Part shown: positions 15,992-23,811 of the stretch, one piece after another
Layout of the letters: each line of letters opens with the position of its first letter
Numbering within the stretch: position 1 is the first letter of the stretch
Assembly: GCA_025464005.1 (NCBI GenBank)
Contig: JAODBO010000017.1
Coordinates: forward strand, 1 to 32,235
Length of the DNA stretch: 32,235 nucleotides
Direction: 5' to 3'
Source of the DNA: Acidimicrobiaceae bacterium
GTDB taxonomy: Bacteria; Actinomycetota; Acidimicrobiia; Acidimicrobiales; Bog-793
The notes under the pieces: generated by a model
Told to the model about the DNA's origin: nothing
Database searches by the model: none
Seen by the model: only the letters and a program-made list of their open reading frames with translations
Program-made: the position numbers and the translations under genes

Positions 15992-17815
15992 TTACTTCGA
16001 GGTGGTCCAGTACTCAGGCGTGAAGTTGAGCAGCGGGCTCTGCACCACGCCCTTCAAGGTGTTGCGGATCTCCGAGACCTGGAAGTCCGGGTTGGGCTGC
16101 CAGACGTCCGGCAGCTGGCTGGCCAGGTAGTTCTCGTAGGTGTCGAGAACCTTGGTGCCGGAGACGGTGTGGGTGGCGTTGATGTTGGCGTCATTCACCG
16201 TGTTGGAGTAGCTGCCCTCGTTGATGCCTGAGCCGGTGGCGAAGATCGACTCGCCCGTCGGGTAGTAGTCAGGGCCGTACGACCAGCCCTGGCCCCAGTT
16301 CTCCATCTGCCACGTGCAGGACGGTCCGACCTTGCACGGCGCCGCGTTGGCGATGACCGTGTTGAACGGCGCCGAGGTCAGGTTGAGCTGCACCCCGACC
16401 TGGGCGAGGTTCGACTTCAGCTGCTGCATCTCCTGGGTGATGTAGGTCTGGCCCGACGCGTACTGCAGGTTGAAGCTCAGCGCCTCGCCCTTGGTGATGC
16501 CGGCTCCACAGTCGCTAGCGCCCGTGCCCGCCTTGGCGCACGTCGTCGTGCCACCCGGCTTGACGTTCCATCCGTGGCTCTTGAGCAAGCTCGCCGACTT
16601 CTTGGGATTGAACGGGTAGGGATTGCTTGCTTCCTGGGCCGTCGAGAGCGAGTTCTTCGGCTCGATCGGGACCGGGCCGTAGGTCGGGTAGCCGTAGCCG
16701 AACAGCGCCTTCTTCACGTCGGTCGGCTGGTCCACCATGTACTGCACCGACTGGCGGAAGTACAGCTGCTTGAAGATCGGCCCGACCTTCGGGTTGTTGT
16801 AGTTCATGGGGAAGTAGTTGATGCTCCAGCCGATCCATGGCGACGAGGTGTAGCCCTGGCTCTTGAGGAGGGGGATCTGGCTCGTGTCCTGGGTCGGGAT
16901 GTAGCCGTAGTCGAGGGTCCCGGCACGCAGCGAGCTGAACTCAGCGCTGTCGGTCGTGAAGGGCTGCTCGATCAGCTGGCTGTACTTGGCCTTGACCGGT
17001 CCCGAGTACTTCGGGTTGGGCACGAAGACCGAGTAGCCGGTCGTCTGGAAGCTCTTCAGCTCGAACGGGCCGTCGACGACCTTCCACAACGGGTTCGTCG
17101 CGTAGGTTGCCGGCGTCGCCGACTGCTGGGCGAGGAACTTGTAGACAGCCGCGGCGCCTGCCGGGCTCTCGTCGTAGTTGCCGACCGCGCCGGTCGCCGA
17201 CTCCTTGTCCCACGCCTGCTGGGGGAGCGGGGTGATCTGGCTGAGCTCGTTGTAGAGGAACCAGGTCGAGGAGTACGCCTTGTCGAGCGTGAAGACGACC
17301 TTGGTCGGCGAGGGAGCGGCCATCTTCACGATGTTGTCCGGGTACTCGCCCGGCACGTACAGCGGGTAGACGCTCTTCTCGGCCTTGACGATGTTCATCC
17401 AGAAGATGACGTCACGCGCCGTGACCGGCTTGCCGTCGGCCCACTTGTAGTTCTTCATGGTGATCGTGACGGTCTTGCCGCCGTTGCTGAACACGGGGGC
17501 GTTCGCCATGCTGAGCGTCGCGTTGAAGGTCGGCGAGTTGCCCTGCCCGAACCAGTACAGCGGCCGGTACATGATCTGCTGGAACTGGTAGAGGTTCACG
17601 TTGGTGAGGTACTGAGCCGTCATGAATGGGAAGATGTAGTCAGGCGTGACCGTAGGGGGCAGCGCGAACGTGATGGTCCCGCTTCCCGAGCTGGCCTTGG
17701 CGGTCGATGCGGCCGAGGTACCTGCCAGGGCACCGGAGCCGAAGCCGACCAACGTGACGCCCGAGGCGAGCGCAAGGGACAGAGCGCCCGCTCGTCTGGC
17801 GAGTGACATTCGCAT
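15992..17815 (-). CDS. ABC transporter solute-binding protein, peptide type (SBP family 5)
   Basis: 607 residues from ATG 17815 with AAGGAGCTGAAAC before it. The N-terminus has two arginines and a hydrophobic core (LSLALASGVTLVGFGSGALA) but no lipobox cysteine, so it is exported freely or held by other means. Family 5 features: the N-terminal NAPVFSNGGKTVTITMKNYKWADGKPVTARDVIFW segment (about 105-139), GPFELKSFQTTGYSVFVPNPKYSG (about 254-277) and LYFRQSVQYMVDQPTDVKKALFGYG (about 353-377). It is first in the operon that includes the deacylase and permeases and so defines its ligand specificity: peptides, nickel complexes or similar. Confidence 0.92.
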   Translation of the reverse strand: MRMSLARRAGALSLALASGVTLVGFGSGALAGTSAASTAKASSGSGTITFALPPTVTPDYIFPFMTAQYLTNVNLYQFQQIMYRPLYWFGQGNSPTFNATLSMANAPVFSNGGKTVTITMKNYKWADGKPVTARDVIFWMNIVKAEKSVYPLYVPGEYPDNIVKMAAPSPTKVVFTLDKAYSSTWFLYNELSQITPLPQQAWDKESATGAVGNYDESPAGAAAVYKFLAQQSATPATYATNPLWKVVDGPFELKSFQTTGYSVFVPNPKYSGPVKAKYSQLIEQPFTTDSAEFSSLRAGTLDYGYIPTQDTSQIPLLKSQGYTSSPWIGWSINYFPMNYNNPKVGPIFKQLYFRQSVQYMVDQPTDVKKALFGYGYPTYGPVPIEPKNSLSTAQEASNPYPFNPKKSASLLKSHGWNVKPGGTTTCAKAGTGASDCGAGITKGEALSFNLQYASGQTYITQEMQQLKSNLAQVGVQLNLTSAPFNTVIANAAPCKVGPSCTWQMENWGQGWSYGPDYYPTGESIFATGSGINEGSYSNTVNDANINATHTVSGTKVLDTYENYLASQLPDVWQPNPDFQVSEIRNTLKGVVQSPLLNFTPEYWTTSK

Positions 17816-17854
17816 GTTTCAGCTCCTTGCGGCGCCGTAGCCACCGCGCATTAT

Positions 17855-17865
17855 GGAATATATCC
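17855..17865. promoter_or_regulatory. Candidate operator GGAATATATCC
   Basis: A near-palindrome about 40 bp upstream of the solute-binding protein start and downstream of the promoter at 17890-17918, the usual place for a repressor roadblock. It shares AATATATC with the site before the isochorismatase operon. Confidence 0.4.
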
Positions 17866-17889
17866 TGTGTGGTGCAGAGACGATCCGCC

Positions 17890-17918
17890 AGTATTGCGGA
17901 GCCGCGATGGAGAGTCAA
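17890..17918 (-). promoter_or_regulatory. Candidate sigma-70 promoter of the solute-binding protein operon
   Basis: On the minus strand TTGACT (17918-17913) and AATACT (17895-17890) are separated by exactly 17 bp, five of six and four of six matches to the consensus. Transcription would start near 17883 and give a leader of about 70 bases that includes the AATATATC palindrome. Confidence 0.5.
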
Positions 17919-17977
17919 GCAACCGACGCAGATTCGTAATGTGCGCCGAATCGCCCGGACTGCCGGCGAAATCCCAG

Positions 17978-20050
17978 CTAGACAGGGGTGTCCTCCGTGG
18001 ATGTGTCGTGCCGGGAGGACGAGCCGACGGTCACGGGAGCCCGGTCCAGGGGGAAGTGGCACGCCGCCATGTGCTCCTCACCGAAGCTTCGAAGCACCGG
18101 CTCCTCGGTCGAGCAGACCTCTTGGGCACGGGGGCAGCGCGTGCGGAAGCGGCAGCCCGACGGCGGATGCAGCGCGCTCGGGATCTCGCCCTTCACGACG
18201 TCGCCGGACTTCGCCCGCTCGAGCTCGGGCGACGGCAAGGGGATGGCGTCGATGAGGCTCGCCGTGTAGGGGTGCGCGGGCTGCTCGTAGATGACCGCGC
18301 TCGGCCCGGTCTCTACGAGCTTGCCGAGGTACATGACGCCGATGGTGTCGGCGAGGTACTTGACGACCGCGAGGTCGTGGGAGATCACGATGTAGGTCAG
18401 ACCGTGCGTCGCCTGAAGCCGCTTCATGAGATTGAGCACTTGCGACCGGATGGACACGTCGAGGGCGCTCACCGGCTCGTCGGCGACGACGAGCTTGGGG
18501 TTGAGCGCGAGCGCTCGAGCGAGCCCGATCCTCTGGCGCTGACCGCCCGAGAACTCGTGCGCGTAGCGGTCGGTCGCGCTCGCCGGCAGTCCGACCTCGG
18601 CCAGGAGACGCTGGATGATGTCGTCCTGCTCGTGCCTGGTTCCGATGCCCTGAATGGCGAGCGGCTCTCGCAGGATCCTGCCGACGCGCATCCTCGGGTC
18701 GAGAGACGCGTACGGGTCCTGGAACATGAGCTGGAAGTCGCGGCGCTTCGCACGCAGCGTCTTCCTGTCGAGGGTCGTGATGTCGTCGCCGTCGAGGACG
18801 ATCGAGCCTGAGTCGGGAGTCTCGAGAGCGGTGACGAGCCGACCCACGGTGCTCTTGCCGCAGCCGGACTCCCCGACGAGTCCGAAGGTCTCGCCCCGTC
18901 GGACCGAGAACGACACGTCGGAGACGGCCTTGACGCTCCCGGTCTGCTTGCGCAGGATGCCCTCGGTGACGGGGAACTCCTTGACGAGGTTCGTCACCCG
19001 CAGGAGGACGCGTTCGTCCTCCGCTGCGCCGTCGCCCTGCCAGGTATCGGCGGAACCCTGCGGAGCACGGGTGTCGAGCGGACCCACGACGGGGTGCCAG
19101 CAGGCGAACGCGTGGTCCTCGTCGGCACCGGTGAGCGGCGGTTCGTGCTCCCGGCACTGATCGGTGGCGTCCGTGCAACGAGGGGCGAAGCGGCAGCCGA
19201 CGGGGGGATCGCTCAGGTCCGGCGGGAGGCCGCTGATGCTGTAGAGCCGCTGCTTGTTGTCCTGCTCGAGGCGGGGTATGGAGGCGAGCAGGGCCCGAGT
19301 GTAGGGATGGCGCATCTCGTGGAACAAGACGTCGGTGTCGCTCGCCTCGACGACCTTGCCCGCGTACATCACCATGACGCGATCCGCCCGTCCGGCGATG
19401 ACACCCATGTCGTGGGTGATGAGCAGCACCGACATCCCGAGCTTCTGCTTCAGCTTGTCGAGAAGCTCCAGGATCTGGGCTTGGATCGTCACGTCGAGCG
19501 CGGTCGTCGGCTCGTCCGCGATCAGTAGCTTGGGCTCGCACGCGAGCGCCATCGCGATCATGACGCGCTGGCGCATCCCGCCCGAGAGCTGGTGGGGGTA
19601 GTCCTCGAGCCGCTCCTTCGGCCGGGGCAGCCCGACCAGGTCGAGAACCTCTGCCGCTCGCTCCATCGCGGCGCGCCTGCTGGCGCCGCGATGGATGCGG
19701 ACCGGCTCGGCGACCTGTTGGCCGATGCTCTTCGTCGGGTTGAGCGACGTCATGGGGTCCTGGAAGACCATAGCGATCTCGTTGCCGCGGATCTTGTGCA
19801 TCGCGTTGTAGTCGAGAGGCGCGAGGTCCCGGCCCATGAAGTTGACGGCGCCACCGGAGATGTAGCCGCCCGAGGGCAGCAGCTGCATGATCGACAGCCC
19901 GGTCATGGACTTGCCGCAGCCGGACTCTCCGACGATCCCCAGCGTCTCGCCGGCATCCACGTGCAGGCTCACGCCGTCGACGGGCGCGACTGCACCGTGA
20001 CGCATCTTGATGCGAACGGCCAGATCTTTGATCTCGAGTACGCGACCCAC
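17978..20050 (-). CDS. Fused dipeptide/oligopeptide ABC transporter ATPase (DppD-DppF)
   Basis: 690 residues from GTG 20050, chosen because GAGGAG lies seven bases before it; ATG 20065 is possible. Two complete ATPase halves: Walker [12 protein letters not shown] (41-51), signature [12 protein letters not shown] and Walker [13 protein letters not shown] in the first; [23 protein letters not shown] and [12 protein letters not shown] in the second. Each half ends with the oligopeptide-type cysteine segment ([28 protein letters not shown]). The single chain therefore supplies both cytosolic motors for the permeases encoded downstream. A linker of about 40 residues ([18 protein letters not shown]) joins them. 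It is followed, after 162 bp with its own promoter, by the solute-binding protein gene. Confidence 0.93.
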   Translation of the reverse strand: MGRVLEIKDLAVRIKMRHGAVAPVDGVSLHVDAGETLGIVGESGCGKSMTGLSIMQLLPSGGYISGGAVNFMGRDLAPLDYNAMHKIRGNEIAMVFQDPMTSLNPTKSIGQQVAEPVRIHRGASRRAAMERAAEVLDLVGLPRPKERLEDYPHQLSGGMRQRVMIAMALACEPKLLIADEPTTALDVTIQAQILELLDKLKQKLGMSVLLITHDMGVIAGRADRVMVMYAGKVVEASDTDVLFHEMRHPYTRALLASIPRLEQDNKQRLYSISGLPPDLSDPPVGCRFAPRCTDATDQCREHEPPLTGADEDHAFACWHPVVGPLDTRAPQGSADTWQGDGAAEDERVLLRVTNLVKEFPVTEGILRKQTGSVKAVSDVSFSVRRGETFGLVGESGCGKSTVGRLVTALETPDSGSIVLDGDDITTLDRKTLRAKRRDFQLMFQDPYASLDPRMRVGRILREPLAIQGIGTRHEQDDIIQRLLAEVGLPASATDRYAHEFSGGQRQRIGLARALALNPKLVVADEPVSALDVSIRSQVLNLMKRLQATHGLTYIVISHDLAVVKYLADTIGVMYLGKLVETGPSAVIYEQPAHPYTASLIDAIPLPSPELERAKSGDVVKGEIPSALHPPSGCRFRTRCPRAQEVCSTEEPVLRSFGEEHMAACHFPLDRAPVTVGSSSRHDTSTEDTPV

Positions 20051-20063
20051 GGAAGCTCTCCTC

Positions 20064-20099
20064 ATTGCTACGTGACGTGGTATTGCTGCGTGACGTGGT
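20064..20099. repeat. 18-bp tandem repeat upstream of the ATPase gene
   Basis: ATTGCTACGTGACGTGGT (20064-20081) and ATTGCTGCGTGACGTGGT (20082-20099) adjoin without a gap and differ at one base. They lie 14 bp upstream of the chosen GTG start, in the likely 5' leader. The unit contains CACGTCACG on the coding strand. Regulator site, leader element or simple duplication cannot be told apart. Confidence 0.7.
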
Positions 20100-20250
20100 C
20101 CGTGCAGTTGGACGTCCCGCGACGCCCAACCGGTCGGGGCCTCGCGGCGCCGTGAGCCCAGGCCCGTGCAGCCACGCTGCTGCGTACGGTCCGATGCCTT
20201 CAGCGAGGATAGGTCCTCTCGCGGATCGCTGGCGCGTCAGGCCTGCGGCG

Positions 20251-21171
20251 TCACCTGACGATCACAGCCGTGGCCTGCATCGTCTGTACTCCGCGATGGT
20301 CGAACGAGGCGAGCTCGATCGTGTCGTCGCCCACCGGCTCGCCTCGAAGCAGCAGGGGTCCGTCGTCGAACTTCGGGTGGATCGCCCGGAAGCTGAACCG
20401 GCGCACGGCCGCCCCGGGCTCGAACCGACGGCACAGCTCGGCCAGCGCCACCGCCTGCAGTGGGCCGTGCACGACGAGCCCCGGATATCCCTCGGCGCCC
20501 ATCGCCCACTCCCGGTCGTAGTGGATCCGGTGGGCGTTATAGGTGAGCGCCGAGAAGCGGAACAACAGTGACGGTTCGATCGACATGTCCCAGCGCCAGC
20601 GCCATTGTTGCGCGTCCGGACCCGGCTCCGCGACAGGCCCGGCCCGGCCCGGCTCCGCGGCTGCTGTATCGGCGTTGCCCGCCAGGTCGCGGTAGACGAC
20701 GTCCTGCTCCTCGACGAGGAGTGGCGCCGCGTCCGCTCGTAGGTGCTCGCCGGCCTCGGCGGACGTCAGCTCGTAACGAGCGGTCACGAACACGAGCGCG
20801 CCGGAGCGCCCCTGTTTCTCCTGCACGGACACCACTCGACCGCGGCGCACGAGCCGAGCATCCGCGCGCACCTCTCCGAGGATCTCTACTCGACTGCCGA
20901 CGAACATCCTTCGGGGGAGGGACACCGGGGGAAGGAAGCCGCCGCGTCTCGGGTGGCCGTCGGGGCCGAGGTCGGCCTGACGTGCACGGGGAAGGAAGGC
21001 GAGCCAGTGCCAGAGGGGCGGGACGATCGAGCCCGGCTCGTCGCCAGCGCCCTTGCCGTCCAGGAGATCGTCGAGCGCGACGAGCGATCGGGACATGATG
21101 ACGTCCGTCTCCACAGACTCGACCGGCTTCCAGTCGCCGGTTGGGCCCGCGCCGGATCTGACCGTAGACAT
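20251..21171 (-). CDS. Mesaconyl/itaconyl-CoA hydratase type MaoC-like dehydratase
   Basis: 306 residues from ATG 21171 (AGGAAGGACAGCC before it). Double hot-dog protein: an N-terminal FAS1-like half with the hallmark PPLWHWLAFLP (51-61), GFLPPVSLPRRMFVGSRVE (78-96) and YELTSA; a C-terminal half with the catalytic LFRFSALTYNAHRIHYD (203-219; Asn212, His214, His217) and GYPGLVVHG (228-236). This PLWHWLxFLP plus YNxHRIHYD combination marks mesaconyl-C4-CoA (3-methylfumaryl-CoA) hydratases, which give citramalyl-CoA, and the related itaconyl-CoA hydratases; haloarchaeal mesaconyl-C1-CoA hydratase is a neighbouring possibility. It is divergent from the methylaspartate ammonia-lyase operon (166 bp apart), where mesaconate is made and activated, which supports a mesaconyl-CoA role. 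Confidence 0.82.
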   Translation of the reverse strand: MSTVRSGAGPTGDWKPVESVETDVIMSRSLVALDDLLDGKGAGDEPGSIVPPLWHWLAFLPRARQADLGPDGHPRRGGFLPPVSLPRRMFVGSRVEILGEVRADARLVRRGRVVSVQEKQGRSGALVFVTARYELTSAEAGEHLRADAAPLLVEEQDVVYRDLAGNADTAAAEPGRAGPVAEPGPDAQQWRWRWDMSIEPSLLFRFSALTYNAHRIHYDREWAMGAEGYPGLVVHGPLQAVALAELCRRFEPGAAVRRFSFRAIHPKFDDGPLLLRGEPVGDDTIELASFDHRGVQTMQATAVIVR

Positions 21172-21337
21172 GGCTGTCCTTCCTGCCCGCCGAGGCGAGC
21201 CGCGTCGGGTTGCTACCGTAGTCAAGGCCCCGGATCGTCCTCGTGGCACGGCCGTCGGCCGCTCCAACCCCCGCTGTTTCGCTGCACCGTGCGCTCGAGC
21301 GGGCGCAGCGCATTCGTTCCAATCACAGGAGATCGTC

Positions 21338-22609
21338 TTGCCCATCACCGACGTCATCTGCGTCCCGGTCCGCACCGGTTTCTACTCGGACGATCAGGAG
21401 GCGATACGTGCCGGTGCCCGCCACGACGGCTTCGACTACACCGGTGTCCCGCTCACGGCCGGTTTCAGTCGTATCCGTCAGCCGGGCGAGGCGGTGTCGG
21501 TGATGCTCGTGCTCGACGGGGGTGACATCGCGTTCGGGGACTGTGCCGCCGTGCAGTACTCGGGTGCCGGGGGCCGCGATCCCGTGTTCGCCGCGGCGGG
21601 CGCGATCGAGACGATCGAGCGCCACGTCGTGCCGCTGCTCGAGGGGCGCACTGCTGCGTCGTTCCGCGAGCTCGCCGGTGAGATCGACGCCCTCGAGGTG
21701 GACGGCGCCCCGCTGCACACGGCGATCCGTTACGGCGTGACCCAGGCGATCCTCGACGCGGTGGCCCGGACGCGGGGTGTCACGATGGCGGAGGTCGTGC
21801 GCGACGAGTACGAGACCGGCATCGACCTAAAGCCCGTTCCGATCTTCGTCCAGTCCGGGGACGACCGGTACAACAACGTCGACAAGATGATCCTGAAGCG
21901 TGTCGAGGTGCTGCCGCACGGTCTTGTCAACAACGTCGAGGAGAAGCTCGGGGCGAAGGGCGAGATCTTCGAGGAGTTCGTCGTCTGGGTCCGGGACCGG
22001 ATCCAGAGCCTCGGCTCGGACGACTCGTACCGCCCGCTGCTGCACTTCGACACCTACGGCACGATCGGCATGGCCTTCGGCGCCGACATCGACGCGGTCG
22101 CCTCCTACCTCGCCCACCTGTCGGAGGTCGCGGCGCCCTACCGGCTACGGATCGAGCACCCGATCGACGCGGGAAGCCGTGCCGGCCAGATCGACGCGCT
22201 CGGGAGCCTTCGGGCCCGACTTCTCGAGATCGGTGCCACGGTCGAGATCGTCGTCGACGAGTGGTGCAACACGCTCGAGGACATCGAGGCCTTCGTCGCG
22301 GCCGGCGCCGCGGACGTGATCCACGTGAAGACGCCGGATCTCGGCGGCATCAACAACACGGCCGAGGCGCTGCTCCACGTCCGCCGGAACGGCCTGCTCG
22401 CGTACTGCGGCGGCACGTGCAACGAGACCGATCGCTCGGCCCAGATCTGTGCGCACGTCGCGATGGCGTGCGGCGCCGACCAGATCCTCGCGAAGCCCGG
22501 GATGGGCGTAGACGAAGGGCTGATGACCGTGAGCAACGAGATGGCGCGGGTCGCCGCGATCACGAAGGGCCGGCCGGCCGGCCGCTCGGGCGTGGCGCCC
22601 TCGCCATGA
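21338..22609 (+). CDS. mal: Methylaspartate ammonia-lyase (EC 4.3.1.2)
   Basis: 423 residues from TTG 21338 (AGGAG seven bases upstream; reading PITDVICVPVRTGFYSDD). Enolase-superfamily enzyme that takes ammonia from L-threo-3-methylaspartate to give mesaconate. Every key position checked falls at the number known for the clostridial/Citrobacter enzyme: the bases His194 (LPHGL) and Lys331 (HVKTPDLGG), the magnesium ligands Asp238, Glu273 and Asp307, and the substrate-pocket residues Gln73, Gln172, Thr360, Cys361 and Leu384. The one change is His329, where those enzymes have Gln. It starts the plus-strand operon; its stop overlaps the next start by ATGA. Glutamate mutase, the usual source of its substrate, is not in the window. 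Confidence 0.96.
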   Translation: MPITDVICVPVRTGFYSDDQEAIRAGARHDGFDYTGVPLTAGFSRIRQPGEAVSVMLVLDGGDIAFGDCAAVQYSGAGGRDPVFAAAGAIETIERHVVPLLEGRTAASFRELAGEIDALEVDGAPLHTAIRYGVTQAILDAVARTRGVTMAEVVRDEYETGIDLKPVPIFVQSGDDRYNNVDKMILKRVEVLPHGLVNNVEEKLGAKGEIFEEFVVWVRDRIQSLGSDDSYRPLLHFDTYGTIGMAFGADIDAVASYLAHLSEVAAPYRLRIEHPIDAGSRAGQIDALGSLRARLLEIGATVEIVVDEWCNTLEDIEAFVAAGAADVIHVKTPDLGGINNTAEALLHVRRNGLLAYCGGTCNETDRSAQICAHVAMACGADQILAKPGMGVDEGLMTVSNEMARVAAITKGRPAGRSGVAPSP

Positions 22610-23811
22610 GACCCCTCGAGGACGTCAGGATCGTCGCGGTCGAGCAGTTCGGGGCGGGTCCGTTCGGCAGCGTGCACCTCGCCGATCTCGGCGCCGAGGT
22701 CATCAAGATCGAGGACCCCGCGACCGGTGGCGACGTGGGGCGCTACGTGCCGCCCCACCAGGAGGGCGGCGACAGCCTCTTCTTCGAGACCTTCAATCGC
22801 AACAAGCGCAGCATCGACCTCGACTTGGCGAGCCCGGCCGGGCGCGGCGTCTTCGAGGACCTCGTGCGCGTCAGCGACGTCGTGTACTCCAACCTGCGGG
22901 GCGACGTGCCGGAGAAGCTGGGTATCCGTTACGAGGATCTCAAGCACCTCAACCCCGCGATCGTCTGCTGCGCGCTCACCGGCTACGGCATGACGGGCCC
23001 GCGCAGCTCGGACGCCGGCTACGACTACATCCTCCAGGGCCTCGCAGGCTGGATGGACCTGACGGGCGAGCCCGACGGTCCCCCGACCAAGTCGGGGCTC
23101 TCGGTCGTCGACTACTCAGGCGGCCTGGTCGCCGCGATCTCGATCCTCGCGGCGCTGCACGCGGCGCGGCGCGACGGGATCGGGACGGACTGCGACGTCA
23201 GCCTGTTCGACACGGCGATCTCGATGCTGACCTACCCGGCGGCGTGGTACCTGGGCGGCGGCTTCGAGCCGAAGCGCGTCAGCCACTCGGCGCACCCGTC
23301 GCTCATCCCGTTCCAGGCATTCGAGACGTCCGACCGCTGGATCGTCGTGGCTTGTCCGAAGGAGAAGTTCTGGCAGCGCCTTGCAGGAGCCATCGGGCAG
23401 CCGGAGATCGCGACGGACGAACGGTTCTGCTCCTTCGAGCGGCGCCGCGAGCACGCGGCCGAGCTGATGCCGATCCTCGAGGGAGCGTTCAAGGAGCGCA
23501 GCGCGCTCGAGTGGCTCGAGCTGCTCGCCAAAGCCGGCGTTCCCTGCGGACCCGTCAACACCGTGGCCGAGGCGCTGGTCGATCCGCAGACCCTCGCCCG
23601 CGAGATGGTCGTCCGCACCGAGCACCCGCGCTTCGGCACCGTCGAGCAAGTGGCGAGCCCGGTGCGGGTCGGGGAAGAGCGCCCGAGCTACCGGCGGGCT
23701 CCTCTTCGCAACGAGGACGCGGACAGGGTGCTGCTCGAAACGCTCGGCTACACCCAAGAGCGCGTTGCCGAGCTCGCCGAGGCGGAGGCCTTCGGGCGGA
23801 CGGACGCGTGA
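22606..23811 (+). CDS. CaiB/BaiF class III CoA-transferase, probably mesaconate CoA-transferase
   Basis: 401 residues from ATG 22606, overlapping the ammonia-lyase stop. Class III CoA-transferase: N-terminal RIVAVEQFGAGPFGSVHLADLGAEVIKIE (7-35), NRNKRSIDLDL (65-75), and the catalytic Asp169 in LSVVDYSGG, the same number as in formyl-CoA transferase; the interlocked-dimer C-terminal part ends with RYEDAD-like APLRNEDADRVL. It moves CoA between carboxylic acids. Because it directly follows methylaspartate ammonia-lyase and faces a mesaconyl-CoA hydratase type gene, the expected acceptor is mesaconate and the donor succinyl-CoA, as in the haloarchaeal methylaspartate cycle. Sequence alone does not prove the substrate; itaconate CoA-transferase is the main alternative. 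Confidence 0.85.
   Translation: MRPLEDVRIVAVEQFGAGPFGSVHLADLGAEVIKIEDPATGGDVGRYVPPHQEGGDSLFFETFNRNKRSIDLDLASPAGRGVFEDLVRVSDVVYSNLRGDVPEKLGIRYEDLKHLNPAIVCCALTGYGMTGPRSSDAGYDYILQGLAGWMDLTGEPDGPPTKSGLSVVDYSGGLVAAISILAALHAARRDGIGTDCDVSLFDTAISMLTYPAAWYLGGGFEPKRVSHSAHPSLIPFQAFETSDRWIVVACPKEKFWQRLAGAIGQPEIATDERFCSFERRREHAAELMPILEGAFKERSALEWLELLAKAGVPCGPVNTVAEALVDPQTLAREMVVRTEHPRFGTVEQVASPVRVGEERPSYRRAPLRNEDADRVLLETLGYTQERVAELAEAEAFGRTDA

Noticed and set aside
16574..17806. 410-residue open frame on the plus strand across the solute-binding protein gene
   Set aside because: Its translation is Arg/Val/Leu-rich with no domain, and the opposite strand encodes a clear family 5 binding protein; it is a shadow of GC-rich codons.
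18078..20129. 683-residue minus-strand frame overlapping the fused ATPase
   Set aside because: Arg-rich shadow in another frame; Walker and signature motifs are all in the chosen frame.
21172..21337. Divergent promoters between the hydratase and ammonia-lyase genes
   Set aside because: A TTGACT occurs on the minus strand (21225-21220), but no -10 box follows at 16-18 bp, so I do not call a promoter although one must exist here.
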